From positions 4,154,001 through 4,218,000 of the forward strand of contig NZ_CP137761.1 of the NCBI RefSeq assembly GCF_033449965.1: DNA of 64,000 nucleotides, in the 5' to 3' direction. The notes below the pieces were generated by a model. It saw only the letters and a program-made list of their open reading frames with translations. It searched no databases and was not told the DNA's origin. Within the stretch, counting starts at the first letter, position 1. Each line of letters starts with the position of its first letter. The position numbers and the translations under genes were made by a program. Origin of the DNA: Bacillus sp. T3 (GTDB taxonomy: Bacteria; Bacillota; Bacilli; Bacillales; Cytobacillaceae). This document shows, piece by piece, positions 1 to 8,209 of this stretch.

Positions 1-1005
1 TGAAACTCAACTCGTCCTCTAACATTCTTCGCCAGATTAGGCTGATTCGGGTTTTTTATGATTGGCTTTGTTTCTAGAACTTCGTTAATTCGGCTCGCCG
101 ATACGGAGCCACGCGGTACTAAAACAAACATAAACGACACCATCAAAAGTGACATCATAATTTGCATTGCATATTGGATAAATGCCATCAAATCCCCGAG
201 ATCCATCGCCATCTTATCGATACGGATGCTGCCAAACCAAACAATTGCAACGATGGCTACATTCATGATCAGCATCATGACCTGGCATCATAAACGCCAT
301 GATTCGATTCACTTTTACGGCTGTGTCTGTTAAATCCTTGTTGGCTTCACTAAATCTTTGTTTTTCATAATCATCCCGATTAAACGAACGAATAACGCGA
401 ATGCCCATTAATTGCTCACGTACAACTTGATTTAGGCGGTCTAACTTAACCTGCATCGCTTTAAAAAATGGAACACCTTTTTTCATGACGGCAAAAATAA
501 CCAAGCCAATCACGGGGATAACACCAGCAAACACCCATGAAAGCTGAGCATCCTCTTTAAACACCATAATGATCCCGCCAATTGCCATAAATGGTGCCCA
601 AATCATCATCCGCAGCATCATTACGAGTACGTTTTGAACTTGGGTAATATCATTGGTTGTTCTCGTAATAAGTGAGGCTGTCCCGATTTTATCGAATTCC
701 TGGAGGGAGAAATTCTCAACATGAGTAAACACCTTTTCCCTTGTATCACGTCCAAAGCTGGCAGAGACGCGAGCAGAATAAAAGCTTACTAGAATCGAGC
801 ACATCATTCCTAATGCGGCGACTAATAGCATAAGCCCGCCAATTTTCCAAATATAGTCTGTATCGCCTTTAACGACACCATTGTCAATAATATCTGCCAT
901 TAATCTCGGCAAATATAAGTCTGTATATGCTTGACCAAACACAAATAGAAAAACGAGTGCTACTTGAAATTTATATCTTTTTAATAGCCTGAATAATTTC
1001 AGCAC
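1..1005 (-). pseudogene. ABC exporter half-transporter, membrane part, frameshifted and cut by the window edge
   Basis: Type I ABC exporter (MdlB/YfiB-like multidrug family). The visible part is the transmembrane domain; the ATPase domain would lie left of position 1. From 1005 the frame is good to a CCTGG at 281-285. There it shifts: after MAFMMP the first frame becomes nonsense and stops at 214, while the adjacent frame continues with VMMLIMNVAIVAIVWFG and stays open to position 1. Removing one base repairs it, and removing the central one leaves CCGG. The gene follows the MarR gene by 75 bp, so the two probably form a regulator-exporter operon for drug efflux. Substrate unknown. A sequencing error is more likely than real decay because both halves are otherwise well conserved. 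Confidence 0.8.
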
Positions 1006-1080
1006 CTTGCGCCAACTCCAATCGATCTTGATAAACTGTTTACATTTTATGCTAAATTATTGTTTAGTAGGTTAATGAAC

Positions 1081-1548
1081 CTATTCCTGTTTTTCTTTTT
1101 CAAGTTTTTGAAGTATATATTCGTGAATTTTTTTTAAGGTTGAAATTAAGTGAACGGTTTCCTCTTCCCCGATATAATCAATTATCCCGCTATAAGTAGT
1201 ATGCATTTCCTCCTGAGCAAGAAGAATCGCCTTCTCGCCCTCCTCCGTCAGTCTTATCCAAACGGAACGACGGTCAGTGGAACGTGTAATACGTTCTACC
1301 TGGCCTTTACTTTCCAATCCATTAATTAATTGAGTCACAGTCGGGGCTTTGACATTTAATCTGCGACTAATTTCTGATACCTTCATTTCACCATGCTCGG
1401 ATTTTTTTATGCTGAAAAGAACCATGATTTCGCTGCGCTTTTGTGTTAAGTTCTTTTGCTTTGCCATAACCTTGGGAAACTGTCTAACAGTCGAAACAAA
1501 CTCATGCACTAAGTCCTGATGATTCTTATCTATTTTAAGCACCTCCAT
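1081..1548 (-). CDS. MarR family transcriptional regulator
   Basis: A 155-residue MarR-type winged-helix repressor, the usual family length. The recognition region is visible around residues 57-75 (VSEISRRLNVKAPTVTQLI), followed by the wing with RSTDRRSVWIRLTEEG, a signature of the family. It lies directly upstream of an ABC exporter on the same strand, so it probably senses a toxic ligand and controls that exporter and itself. A palindrome at 1569-1583, just upstream of the start, is the likely operator. The start is not secure: the first ATG overlaps the only good Shine-Dalgarno-like run (ATGGAGGTG), so the annotated ATG may be initiated by another signal or be a few codons off. Confidence 0.88.
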   Translation of the reverse strand: MEVLKIDKNHQDLVHEFVSTVRQFPKVMAKQKNLTQKRSEIMVLFSIKKSEHGEMKVSEISRRLNVKAPTVTQLINGLESKGQVERITRSTDRRSVWIRLTEEGEKAILLAQEEMHTTYSGIIDYIGEEETVHLISTLKKIHEYILQKLEKEKQE

Positions 1549-1568
1549 TATGTTTAGGTTAAATAATA

Positions 1569-1583
1569 ATTAGGTTACCTAAT
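1569..1583. promoter_or_regulatory. Palindromic operator upstream of the marR gene
   Basis: ATTAGGT-T-ACCTAAT is a perfect inverted repeat around one central base, about 20 bp upstream of the MarR gene start. Related half sites lie on either side (TTAGGTTAAAT near 1553 and TTACCTAATG near 1591). MarR dimers bind short palindromes of this size over their own promoters, so autoregulation is the natural reading. Binding is inferred, not shown. Confidence 0.5.
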
Positions 1584-1780
1584 ATTTAACTTACCTAATG
1601 ATATTCCTGATTAGACTGAATGTCAACTTGCCTTTTTATTCATAATTTTTTTGATGCTTCGCGTCTTTTATAACCTCTCCTTCGTACTTTTGAACGAATT
1701 GATATAAAATTATAGTAAAGGCTTTCCATTTACATATTTATTCATTCTCATTGTGAGTAAAATCTAAGGAGGGATCAGTT

Positions 1781-2501
1781 ATGGGAGTATTAATAGCGGT
1801 TCAAGTATTAATAATCATTCTGTTCTTCACCCTAGGCTGGGCTATACGATCAAAAAAGGCGTATTTCCTTATTTCTGGGTTTGCCTTTAGACCAAAGGAA
1901 GAGCAGCAGAGGCTGATTGAAAATGGCTACCCACAAAAAACTGGTGCTTTATTACAGCTGGTTGCGATAGGAATGGTGCTCATTCTCCCTTTACTATTCA
2001 CAGATTTTAAATTTGCCATCGAATGCCAATTCGGATTTATGCTCGTTTCCTTACTTGGCGGATTTATTTACTTATCAAAGTTTGAGATTCCGAGGAAACG
2101 AAAGCGCAGTTATATTATTAGCACGAGCCTTTTTGTCGTGACCTGTAGCTTGGTGGTGGGGCTTTACATTGTCGGATATCAAGATTATGAGCTGGTTTCG
2201 AACGATAATAGCTTTGAAATTACCTGGAATTTACGGTGATGAATGGTTAACAGATGACATCGTTCAAGTACAGCTAATGGAGAAAATGCCAGAGGTTACA
2301 TTTAAACAAAACGGCTTCGGCTTACCCACACTTGCAAAAGGGTATTTCAAGGTCAAAAATTATGGAACCTGCCTGCTGTTTATAAAAAAAGACGTTTCAC
2401 CGTACCTCTATATTGAATTAAAAAACAAAAAAATCTTCATCAATCACGAAGATCCTGATCAAACTCGTGCTTGGTATAAAGAACTTCACAACGGACTTTA
2501 G
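1781..2501 (+). pseudogene. DUF3784-type membrane protein with C-terminal PH-like domain, frameshifted
   Basis: Two overlapping frames together give one 239-residue protein. The N-terminal part (from 1781) has membrane segments near residues 4-22, 57-75, 83-98 and 110-132 with the FAFRPKEEQ region seen in DUF3784 proteins. The C-terminal part (to 2501) has the soluble PH-like pattern of that family, ending in FINHEDPDQTRAWYKEL. The frames switch at CCTGG 2223-2227. Removing the central T gives ATT ACC GGA ATT TAC (I-T-G-I-Y), which fits the expected family sequence, and the whole then divides by three. A ribosome site (AAGGAGGG) precedes the ATG. Function unknown; a membrane protein of small Firmicute gene sets. 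Probably intact in the strain. Confidence 0.7.
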
Positions 2502-2544
2502 CACAGTAAAGCACTGGGGGACAGTCCCCCAGTGCTTTACTGTG
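2502..2544. repeat. Dispersed hairpin repeat, copy A (GGGGGACAGTCCCCC core)
   Basis: Perfect 43-bp inverted repeat: CACAGTAAAGCACTGGGGG, ACAGT centre, then the exact complement. It begins one base after the stop codon of the DUF3784-type gene. Five more members lie in this window (7037, 13666, 30749, 40956, 49058), with the same core but different, fully complementary stems. It could end transcription or protect a 3' end, or be a mobile REP-like unit. Confidence 0.8.
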
Positions 2545-2550
2545 TTAAAG

Positions 2551-2575
2551 AAGAAACGCCGGCAAAACGCCGGCG
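2551..2575 (-). terminator. Rho-independent terminator of the lipoprotein gene
   Basis: On the minus strand a CGCCGGC stem closes over a GTTTT loop and is followed by TTTCTTCTTT. It lies just downstream of the lipoprotein gene that ends at 2603. A near-identical GC hairpin ends the neighbouring floT gene (4776-4796). Confidence 0.7.
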
Positions 2576-2602
2576 CTAGTTATTCATACTATTTAGTTTT
2601 CA

Positions 2603-4561
2603 TTACAGGGTGCCTGTGTCAGTTTGTGACACCTTAATACCAGAAATCAGGAATTCTTCGCCCACTTTTTTAACTGTGTAAGAATTCTTGAAAGTCTTTT
2701 TGGACCCAGTGTAATCCTCGTACCCTTGGTAAATGTTGTAGTCTTCCACTGTATTAACTACATAAACACCTTCAGCAGTTTGATTGATACTCTCAACCTT
2801 AAAGTCTTCTAAATCCTCGGTAATATCTTTCTCATATGAACTTTGGATGAAGCTTACCTGCTCATTATAGAAGCTACTATTAGGATCCATATAATCTGTT
2901 ATATACTCTTCGTCCCCATAGTTGACTGCATAAGTAAATTTTGAGATATAATTATCCATCAATCCACTTATTTCTTCCTTATCCTCTTCCAGCTGGATCT
3001 TTTTGGCATATTCATTTGCTTCAGCTTCGGTAGATTTTGTAAATGAATTTGTAGTATCATCCATCGTTATCTGTAAGGTTTTGTCCTGCCCTAATGCAAA
3101 GCTAATTTCAGTACTCTCAGATTCAGAAGTCGCATTCAACGTACCATAGCCAGAATAGTCCAACTCCAACTTTTCAGTGTAACCATATACTACATAGGTC
3201 AGTGTACCATCAGCATCAATTTTCAAATAATAAGAGCCCTCAGAATCTGATGATTTCCATACTCCACTTATATCCTCGAAGCTCAAATAGTTATTATAAA
3301 TCGTCTTATTATGAAAGGATGCATTCGAAAATTGATTCATATCTCCTTCGACAAGCTTCTTCTCGCCCATATCCTTCATCAAATACAATTTATCATCCTT
3401 CGTTGCAAATGCCACATTTCCATAGTAATGTTTAAACCCTTGTACATCACTAGCGATTTTTTTATTATTTACAAACAGATCCATATCCTCAGTAGAATAA
3501 ACAATCTCACCATTTGGCGTCACAGAAAAATCAGATACAGAACTTGCTATTTTCTTTGACTTTTCTTCATTCTTTTTTGTAAAAAGTTCATTATCTGTAT
3601 TTAAATAAACAATTGTACCTTTATTGATTTTTATTTCTAAAACATCACTTGCTAATTTAGTAGAATTTTCATCCTGCTCACTTTTCATATACAGGTTATT
3701 ATCATTGTTTATATAATAAAAGTTTCCTTGATAATATTCGTAATACCTAATATCACTCGCAATTTTTTGAGCTTGTCCACCTTCAGTTATTGGAGACTCG
3801 TATAACTCTGCAGAATCGCCATCATCTATGTTTAGATAAACAAGGTTATCTCCAATTTTCTTAATGAAATCAGGTAAAACCTCGTCACTTGTGATTTTTA
3901 TACTTTCCTCTTCTCCTACTTTTTTATAATACAAAGCACTGTCATCGTCCAAATAAGCAATTTCATCTTCATGATTTAAGTCAATAAAAGAAGATACATC
4001 ACTTGCTATTTCTGATTCCTGTTTATCCTTGGAATTAAACATGGAGAGGTCCCCATCTTCTTCTAGGAAATATATATAATCACCGACAACCTCATATTGT
4101 AGAATGCTTGAGGCAATCTTTTCATCTTCCTCTTCGCCTCTAATAATGTACAAATCATTATCCTCTTTTTGATATGTGACGATATCTTCAGGATAATCCC
4201 CTTCAAATCCAATAACGTCCTTCGCTAACTTTTCTTTTTCTTTCCCAGGCTCATATTCATACAATTCATTTTCTTCATTAATAAACAATACTTTGTTCTT
4301 GCTATTTATATAAACATAGCTGGTATCTACTACATCACTAGCAATTTTCTCTTTTTCTTTTCCTTCAGACATAATATATAAATTGCCTATACTAGTACCT
4401 TCATCATTAACGTACTCTTCCTCGTACATAAGAAAATCATTATGAACCTCTTTTGGCTTTTTCTCTGTACCCGCTTCTTTGTCATTACAACCAACTAAGG
4501 TCATCATGAATAATGAGAATAATATTGTGAATATAAATCTTGATGCTTTTTGAAATTTCAT
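2603..4561 (-). CDS. Lipoprotein with propeller-like KIASDV repeats and TcaA-type NTF2-like C-terminal domain
   Basis: A 652-residue secreted lipoprotein. Residues 1-25 form a lipoprotein signal with lipobox LVGC. Residues about 70-440 carry some ten copies of a roughly 40-residue unit built around KIASDV or a variant, then a short aromatic stretch, then a DxDLY/NELY turn. This looks like the DUF5050-like beta-propeller type. A linker with GVWKSSDSEG follows. Residues about 525-645 resemble the NTF2-like domain at the C terminus of TcaA proteins (DPNSSFYNEQVSFIQSSYEK). The last residues (VSQTDTGTL) are encoded inside a small imperfect repeat with GACACC/GGTGCC motifs, so the tail may have been altered by repeat insertion. 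Monocistronic. The role is probably envelope sensing or scaffolding, which is inference. Confidence 0.8.
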   Translation of the reverse strand: MKFQKASRFIFTILFSLFMMTLVGCNDKEAGTEKKPKEVHNDFLMYEEEYVNDEGTSIGNLYIMSEGKEKEKIASDVVDTSYVYINSKNKVLFINEENELYEYEPGKEKEKLAKDVIGFEGDYPEDIVTYQKEDNDLYIIRGEEEDEKIASSILQYEVVGDYIYFLEEDGDLSMFNSKDKQESEIASDVSSFIDLNHEDEIAYLDDDSALYYKKVGEEESIKITSDEVLPDFIKKIGDNLVYLNIDDGDSAELYESPITEGGQAQKIASDIRYYEYYQGNFYYINNDNNLYMKSEQDENSTKLASDVLEIKINKGTIVYLNTDNELFTKKNEEKSKKIASSVSDFSVTPNGEIVYSTEDMDLFVNNKKIASDVQGFKHYYGNVAFATKDDKLYLMKDMGEKKLVEGDMNQFSNASFHNKTIYNNYLSFEDISGVWKSSDSEGSYYLKIDADGTLTYVVYGYTEKLELDYSGYGTLNATSESESTEISFALGQDKTLQITMDDTTNSFTKSTEAEANEYAKKIQLEEDKEEISGLMDNYISKFTYAVNYGDEEYITDYMDPNSSFYNEQVSFIQSSYEKDITEDLEDFKVESINQTAEGVYVVNTVEDYNIYQGYEDYTGSKKTFKNSYTVKKVGEEFLISGIKVSQTDTGTL

Positions 4562-4770
4562 TAATAGACTCCTCTTCTATGTATTTTCTCAACATGGTGT
4601 GCTATAGTAGTCATTTATTTTCATAATCTCTTTTTTATTCCAATATCTTCAAGACTAAAGCACTAGTAAATTTCCATTTATCTCAACTTCAATATTATAC
4701 CAGAAAACAATTTTCGAAGGTGACATTAAGTTTAGAATTCCCTATATTTTACTAAAAAATATACTATACC

Positions 4771-4796
4771 AAAAAGCGCCGGCAAACTGCCGGCGC
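4771..4796 (-). terminator. Rho-independent terminator of floT
   Basis: On the minus strand GCGCCGGCA pairs with TGCCGGCGC across a three-base loop and is followed by TTTTTGG. It sits 12 bp past the floT stop codon. The strong GC stem and T tract are textbook. Confidence 0.85.
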
Positions 4797-4807
4797 GGTC
4801 GAACTGT

Positions 4808-6358
4808 TTATTGATTTTCTGTACCGTCTGAACCAGTCTGTTTCTGTAACTCTGTCACTGCTGAAACGTCCGATTCGATATTTATTCTAGCTGGTGTTGC
4901 TTTTCCAGAAAAGTTCTCAATTAGTTCTTTTACGTCGATTCCCGAGGATGCCTTGAGAGATTCCTGTAAGGTGGCCATCAGGTTAGTCGCATATCCAGTC
5001 ACCTTATTGGCTCCACTATTCGGACCGCTTGCACCTGTATCAACAACAGTGATTTTATCAATATTGCCTAATGGTGCTGCGACCTGCTTCGCATATTCAG
5101 GCAGCATTTTCATGATCATATCGAGAATAGCCGCTTGGCCAAACTGCTCGAACGCTTCGGCGATTTTCTCCTTTGCCTCGGCTTCAGCTATCCCTTTTAA
5201 CCGGATAATCTCTGCTTCCGCTTCCCCTTGAGCCTTTTGGGCTTCCGCTTTTGCTAGTCCGTCAATCCGAATTCTTTCTGCCTCAGCCCGAGCCATCGCC
5301 TCTATTCGATATTTGTTTGCATCCGCATCAAAAATTTGCTTGGCTTTTTGCGCTGCAGCTGATTGCTCTAACGCATACCGGCCTGCATCCGCTTTTTTCT
5401 TAACCTCTGAGTCATATTGCTTTTCACGACGCAAAATTTCTTTTTCTTCTAGTTCAATTTGCTTTTGCCGCTCAATAATTTTTACTTGCATTTCTTGTTC
5501 TGTAACATCTTGTTTGGAGCGAGCTGTTTCCAGATCATATGCTTGGTCAGCACGAGCCTTGGCAATATCCTGCTCACGGCGGAATTCAGCAATCTTTAAC
5601 TGATTGATTTTTTCAGCTTCAGCAATTTCAGTGGCTCTTTCAAGCTCTGCCTTTTTCGCTTCCTTAGCAGCTTCAGCTTTCTTGATCCTTGTTTCTTTTT
5701 CAGCTTCTGCTGTGGCAATATCAGCATCACGCTTCACCTGGGCGATTCTTGGTTTACCAAGTGAATCCAAATAACCATTTTTATCACGGACATCTTTAAT
5801 GGTAAAAGAAACAATGATTAAGCCCATCTTTGCGAGATCCTGAGAGGCTACTCGTTGAACCTCTTGCGAAAATTTATCACGATTTTTATAAATCTCTTCA
5901 ACCGTCATCGAACCGAGGATCGAACGAAGATGGCCTTCAAGTACTTCACGGGCCTCGTTTTCCCGGTCCTGTTTTGTTTTTCCAAGGAATTGTTCTGCCG
6001 CAGTCGCAATTTCACTAATTGAACCACCAATTTTGATAATGGCTGTTCCATCGGCCATCACAGGTACACCTTGCTCAGTATAGACTTCAGGAGTCGTGAC
6101 CTCTAGTTTACTAGACAACAAGCTTAATGGCCGCGCTTGTTGGAAGACTGGAAAAATAAACGAGCCTCCACCACGAATGATTTTGATTTTATTGCCTGAC
6201 TCATCAACATGAACGTTTTTGTTTCCTAAAATACTCCCGGTTACAATTAACGCCTCATCCGGTCCAGCTGTTTTATATTTCGTAATAAATACCCCAATTA
6301 AAGCAAGAAGTAAAAATACAACAATGCCGACTACAATTAAAATAACGTTTAATTCCAT
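4808..6358 (-). CDS. floT: Flotillin-like protein FloT
   Basis: Flotillin, a scaffold of functional membrane microdomains. An N-terminal hydrophobic segment (about residues 4-26) anchors it. The SPFH/band-7 domain covers about 30-200, and a long Ala/Glu-rich coiled coil (about 205-400, with repeated AEAE and KAEAEK patterns) precedes the C-terminal oligomerisation region. About 516 residues, close to the 509 of B. subtilis FloT. The second ATG (6358) is preferred because AGGAGG lies 8 bases before it, whereas the first ATG is only 2 bases away. It follows the NfeD-like yuaF gene by a few bases, the conserved yuaF-floT operon of Bacillus, which in B. subtilis is driven by sigma W under envelope stress. 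Confidence 0.95.
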   Translation of the reverse strand: MELNVILIVVGIVVFLLLALIGVFITKYKTAGPDEALIVTGSILGNKNVHVDESGNKIKIIRGGGSFIFPVFQQARPLSLLSSKLEVTTPEVYTEQGVPVMADGTAIIKIGGSISEIATAAEQFLGKTKQDRENEAREVLEGHLRSILGSMTVEEIYKNRDKFSQEVQRVASQDLAKMGLIIVSFTIKDVRDKNGYLDSLGKPRIAQVKRDADIATAEAEKETRIKKAEAAKEAKKAELERATEIAEAEKINQLKIAEFRREQDIAKARADQAYDLETARSKQDVTEQEMQVKIIERQKQIELEEKEILRREKQYDSEVKKKADAGRYALEQSAAAQKAKQIFDADANKYRIEAMARAEAERIRIDGLAKAEAQKAQGEAEAEIIRLKGIAEAEAKEKIAEAFEQFGQAAILDMIMKMLPEYAKQVAAPLGNIDKITVVDTGASGPNSGANKVTGYATNLMATLQESLKASSGIDVKELIENFSGKATPARINIESDVSAVTELQKQTGSDGTENQ

Positions 6359-6370
6359 TCGCATAACCTC

Positions 6371-6895
6371 CTAGAAAATAGTTTCATCTTCCTCGTTAAG
6401 CTCAACCTGTAGTACCCCATTTACCACGTCTATCACAAGTACTTTTTTTCCATTCGGTATTTCTTTATTCTTAAAGCTGACCGCCGGCTTGGAGATTCGC
6501 CCGCTAATACTTTCAATCAGAACCTCACCATAACCATCTGCCGGCACAGATGTAATGACTGTGCCAATTCTTCCCCTTAGGTCACTTTCCTTATAAACAA
6601 GTGACTCTTCAGCATTAGCAATCGGGATCAAAATAAAAACATTCAATAACGTTACAAGAATTAGAGCGATTGCAGCGTTAAAGGCAGCAATCAACGCGCT
6701 ATTAACCGATGTAAACATCTCTCCTAAATAGCCACCAGCCGAAAAGACCGTAATAAATGAGAAGATTAATGTCGGATTCATGAATCCATCAAACATTGCA
6801 GTCAGCACATCACCAAAAAGCAGGTAAAGAACTGTCACGGCACCGGAAATAATTAGCGCATATAAATAGATTGTTTCTAATGATATTCCTGACAT
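6371..6895 (-). CDS. yuaF: NfeD-like membrane protein YuaF
   Basis: A 174-residue NfeD-family protein, the same length as B. subtilis YuaF. Membrane segments are visible near residues 9-30, 40-62 and 68-95, followed by a soluble OB-fold (about 105-174) typical of NfeD C-terminal domains (LRGRIGTVITSVPADGYGEV). It is the first gene of the yuaF-floT operon. NfeD proteins partner with flotillin/SPFH proteins and affect microdomain organisation. The gap to floT is about a dozen bases, so translation is probably coupled. Confidence 0.92.
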   Translation of the reverse strand: MSGISLETIYLYALIISGAVTVLYLLFGDVLTAMFDGFMNPTLIFSFITVFSAGGYLGEMFTSVNSALIAAFNAAIALILVTLLNVFILIPIANAEESLVYKESDLRGRIGTVITSVPADGYGEVLIESISGRISKPAVSFKNKEIPNGKKVLVIDVVNGVLQVELNEEDETIF

Positions 6896-7036
6896 CGGTC
6901 ATCTTCCTTTTTTGATCCGACTTTTTTGAACTAGGAGATACATAGATTCAAAAATTTCCATAATATTTCTATTCTCTAAATTCAATAAAATAACCTTTCC
7001 TTCTCCATCCCTTTCACAATATCTCCATTTTTATGC

Positions 7037-7073
7037 TTTAACGCGCTGGGGGACAGTCCCTCAGCGCGTTAAA
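7037..7073. repeat. Dispersed hairpin repeat, copy B
   Basis: TTTAACGCGCTG, core GGGGACAGTCCCT, then CAGCGCGTTAAA, an almost perfect 37-bp inverted repeat. It lies between yuaF and the receiver-like gene and touches neither coding end. The only flaw is one T in place of C on the right arm of the core. Confidence 0.75.
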
Positions 7074-7188
7074 TGGATGAATTAATAAGATGAATTAATA
7101 AATTGAATCTATTTAATTTATAACATATTAATTTAATAAATAGTGGGGACTTAGTGTGTGAGGAGCAACTTGCTTCAGAAGTGTGCAA

Positions 7189-7656
7189 TCATCCAAAAGT
7201 TGAAGAAGCAATACTGTGGTCAGCCCCGCCAAAGCCATTTAGATTAACGATACTGTGATGGAAAGGCTCTTCAAATTCTTCGGTACTTAAAGTTCTGGCA
7301 TCTATTAGTAGCTGTTTTATTTTTGAGACCACTTGACTCGGACTAAAGGGCATTAACATATACTCATTTGCCCCCATCTCAAGACTACGTTTTTGAACAT
7401 TGTCTCCACACAAGGCTGAAATCATCAACACTGGAGTTGTTTTCGTCCTCCGATATTCCTCAAGAACAGTAAAACCATCTTTTAAAGGTAATAAAACATT
7501 GATAATGACTAAATCATAATGATCAACCAGTGCATGGTTTAAACCTACTTCTCCGTTATTATCAATATCAATTTCAAATAACTCTTTTTCTAAATACAAT
7601 TTTAACAATTGGCTCATTCTCGTCTCATCTTCAATGATAAGAATTTTTATTGGCAT
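7189..7656 (-). CDS. Degenerate (pseudo-)receiver domain protein
   Basis: A 155-residue stand-alone receiver-fold protein. The acidic pair EDE (residues 9-11) and the GANEYM-PFSP region mark the REC fold. Two catalytic positions are lost: the phosphoacceptor aspartate is Asn53 (VIINVLLP instead of the usual VLDVMLP), and the invariant lysine before PF is methionine (YMLMPF). It therefore probably cannot be phosphorylated normally and may act as a protein-interaction module. No DNA-binding output domain is present; residues 120-155 are a short unrecognised tail. Its upstream neighbour on the same strand is a Spo0E-like phosphatase gene, and the KaiC-like operon is next. ATG is preceded by AGGAGGATGG. 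Confidence 0.75.
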   Translation of the reverse strand: MPIKILIIEDETRMSQLLKLYLEKELFEIDIDNNGEVGLNHALVDHYDLVIINVLLPLKDGFTVLEEYRRTKTTPVLMISALCGDNVQKRSLEMGANEYMLMPFSPSQVVSKIKQLLIDARTLSTEEFEEPFHHSIVNLNGFGGADHSIASSTFG

Positions 7657-7733
7657 CCTCCATCCTCCTACCTTTGAATTATGTTCGATGGTACGTCTTT
7701 ATGAACATAATAGATACACAATGGGTATCCATA

Positions 7734-7958
7734 CTAATGAATCCCATCCATTTCCCTTATCTCCATAATGTTGTTGGTTTGTCCTTTTTGATACTGTAGC
7801 TGAATTTCATAGATTAATTGATCTAACTCTTGGCTACATTTCACTACTAGATGGTCAGTTAACCCATTTTTGGCTACAAGATTAATTAACTCAACTCGCT
7901 TGATTTTAATCAAACTTAGTAATCTCTCATTATTACGTTGGATACATGTATTCAACAT
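7734..7958 (-). CDS. Spo0E-like aspartyl-phosphate phosphatase
   Basis: A 74-residue all-helical protein of the Spo0E family, which dephosphorylates Spo0A~P and delays sporulation. The family signature SQELDQLIYE is at about residues 41-50, with a preceding helix and the usual linker. The length fits (60-90 residues). It starts at ATG 7958 behind a GGGGGG ribosome site. It is followed 77 bp later by the degenerate receiver gene. Its natural substrate could be Spo0A or another receiver; the pseudo-receiver next door is an interesting candidate decoy or partner, but that is speculation. Confidence 0.85.
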   Translation of the reverse strand: MLNTCIQRNNERLLSLIKIKRVELINLVAKNGLTDHLVVKCSQELDQLIYEIQLQYQKGQTNNIMEIREMDGIH

Positions 7959-8179
7959 ACTAAATACCCCCCCTTTAACACCTTGCGTGTGTTGTTATCT
8001 ATTATTATGAGAAATAATGATAGAATAATAAATCCCCTTCCTTTCTCATTTTTTGTCGAATATTCAGAATAGGAGGGTATTCCTAGTGTTTAAATGATTT
8101 TAACGCTAGGAATACGAACTTTCCTATTCGAGATCTGCTTATATGATTCCACTTTAAAATAACAATTCTTCTCCTCCAC

Positions 8180-8209
8180 AAAAAAAGGATGTTTCATCAA
8201 GAAACATCC
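8180..8209 (-). terminator. Terminator overlapping the end of the GAF-LuxR gene
   Basis: On the minus strand GGATGTTTC pairs with GAAACATCC around TTGAT and is followed by TTTTTTT. The left arm contains the last sense codons and the loop holds the TGA stop of the GAF-LuxR gene, so translation ends inside the terminator stem. Confidence 0.85.

Noticed and set aside
4953..5603. Plus-strand frames inside floT rich in Ala and Ser
   Set aside because: They are shadows of the Ala/Glu-rich coiled coil of floT on the opposite strand.
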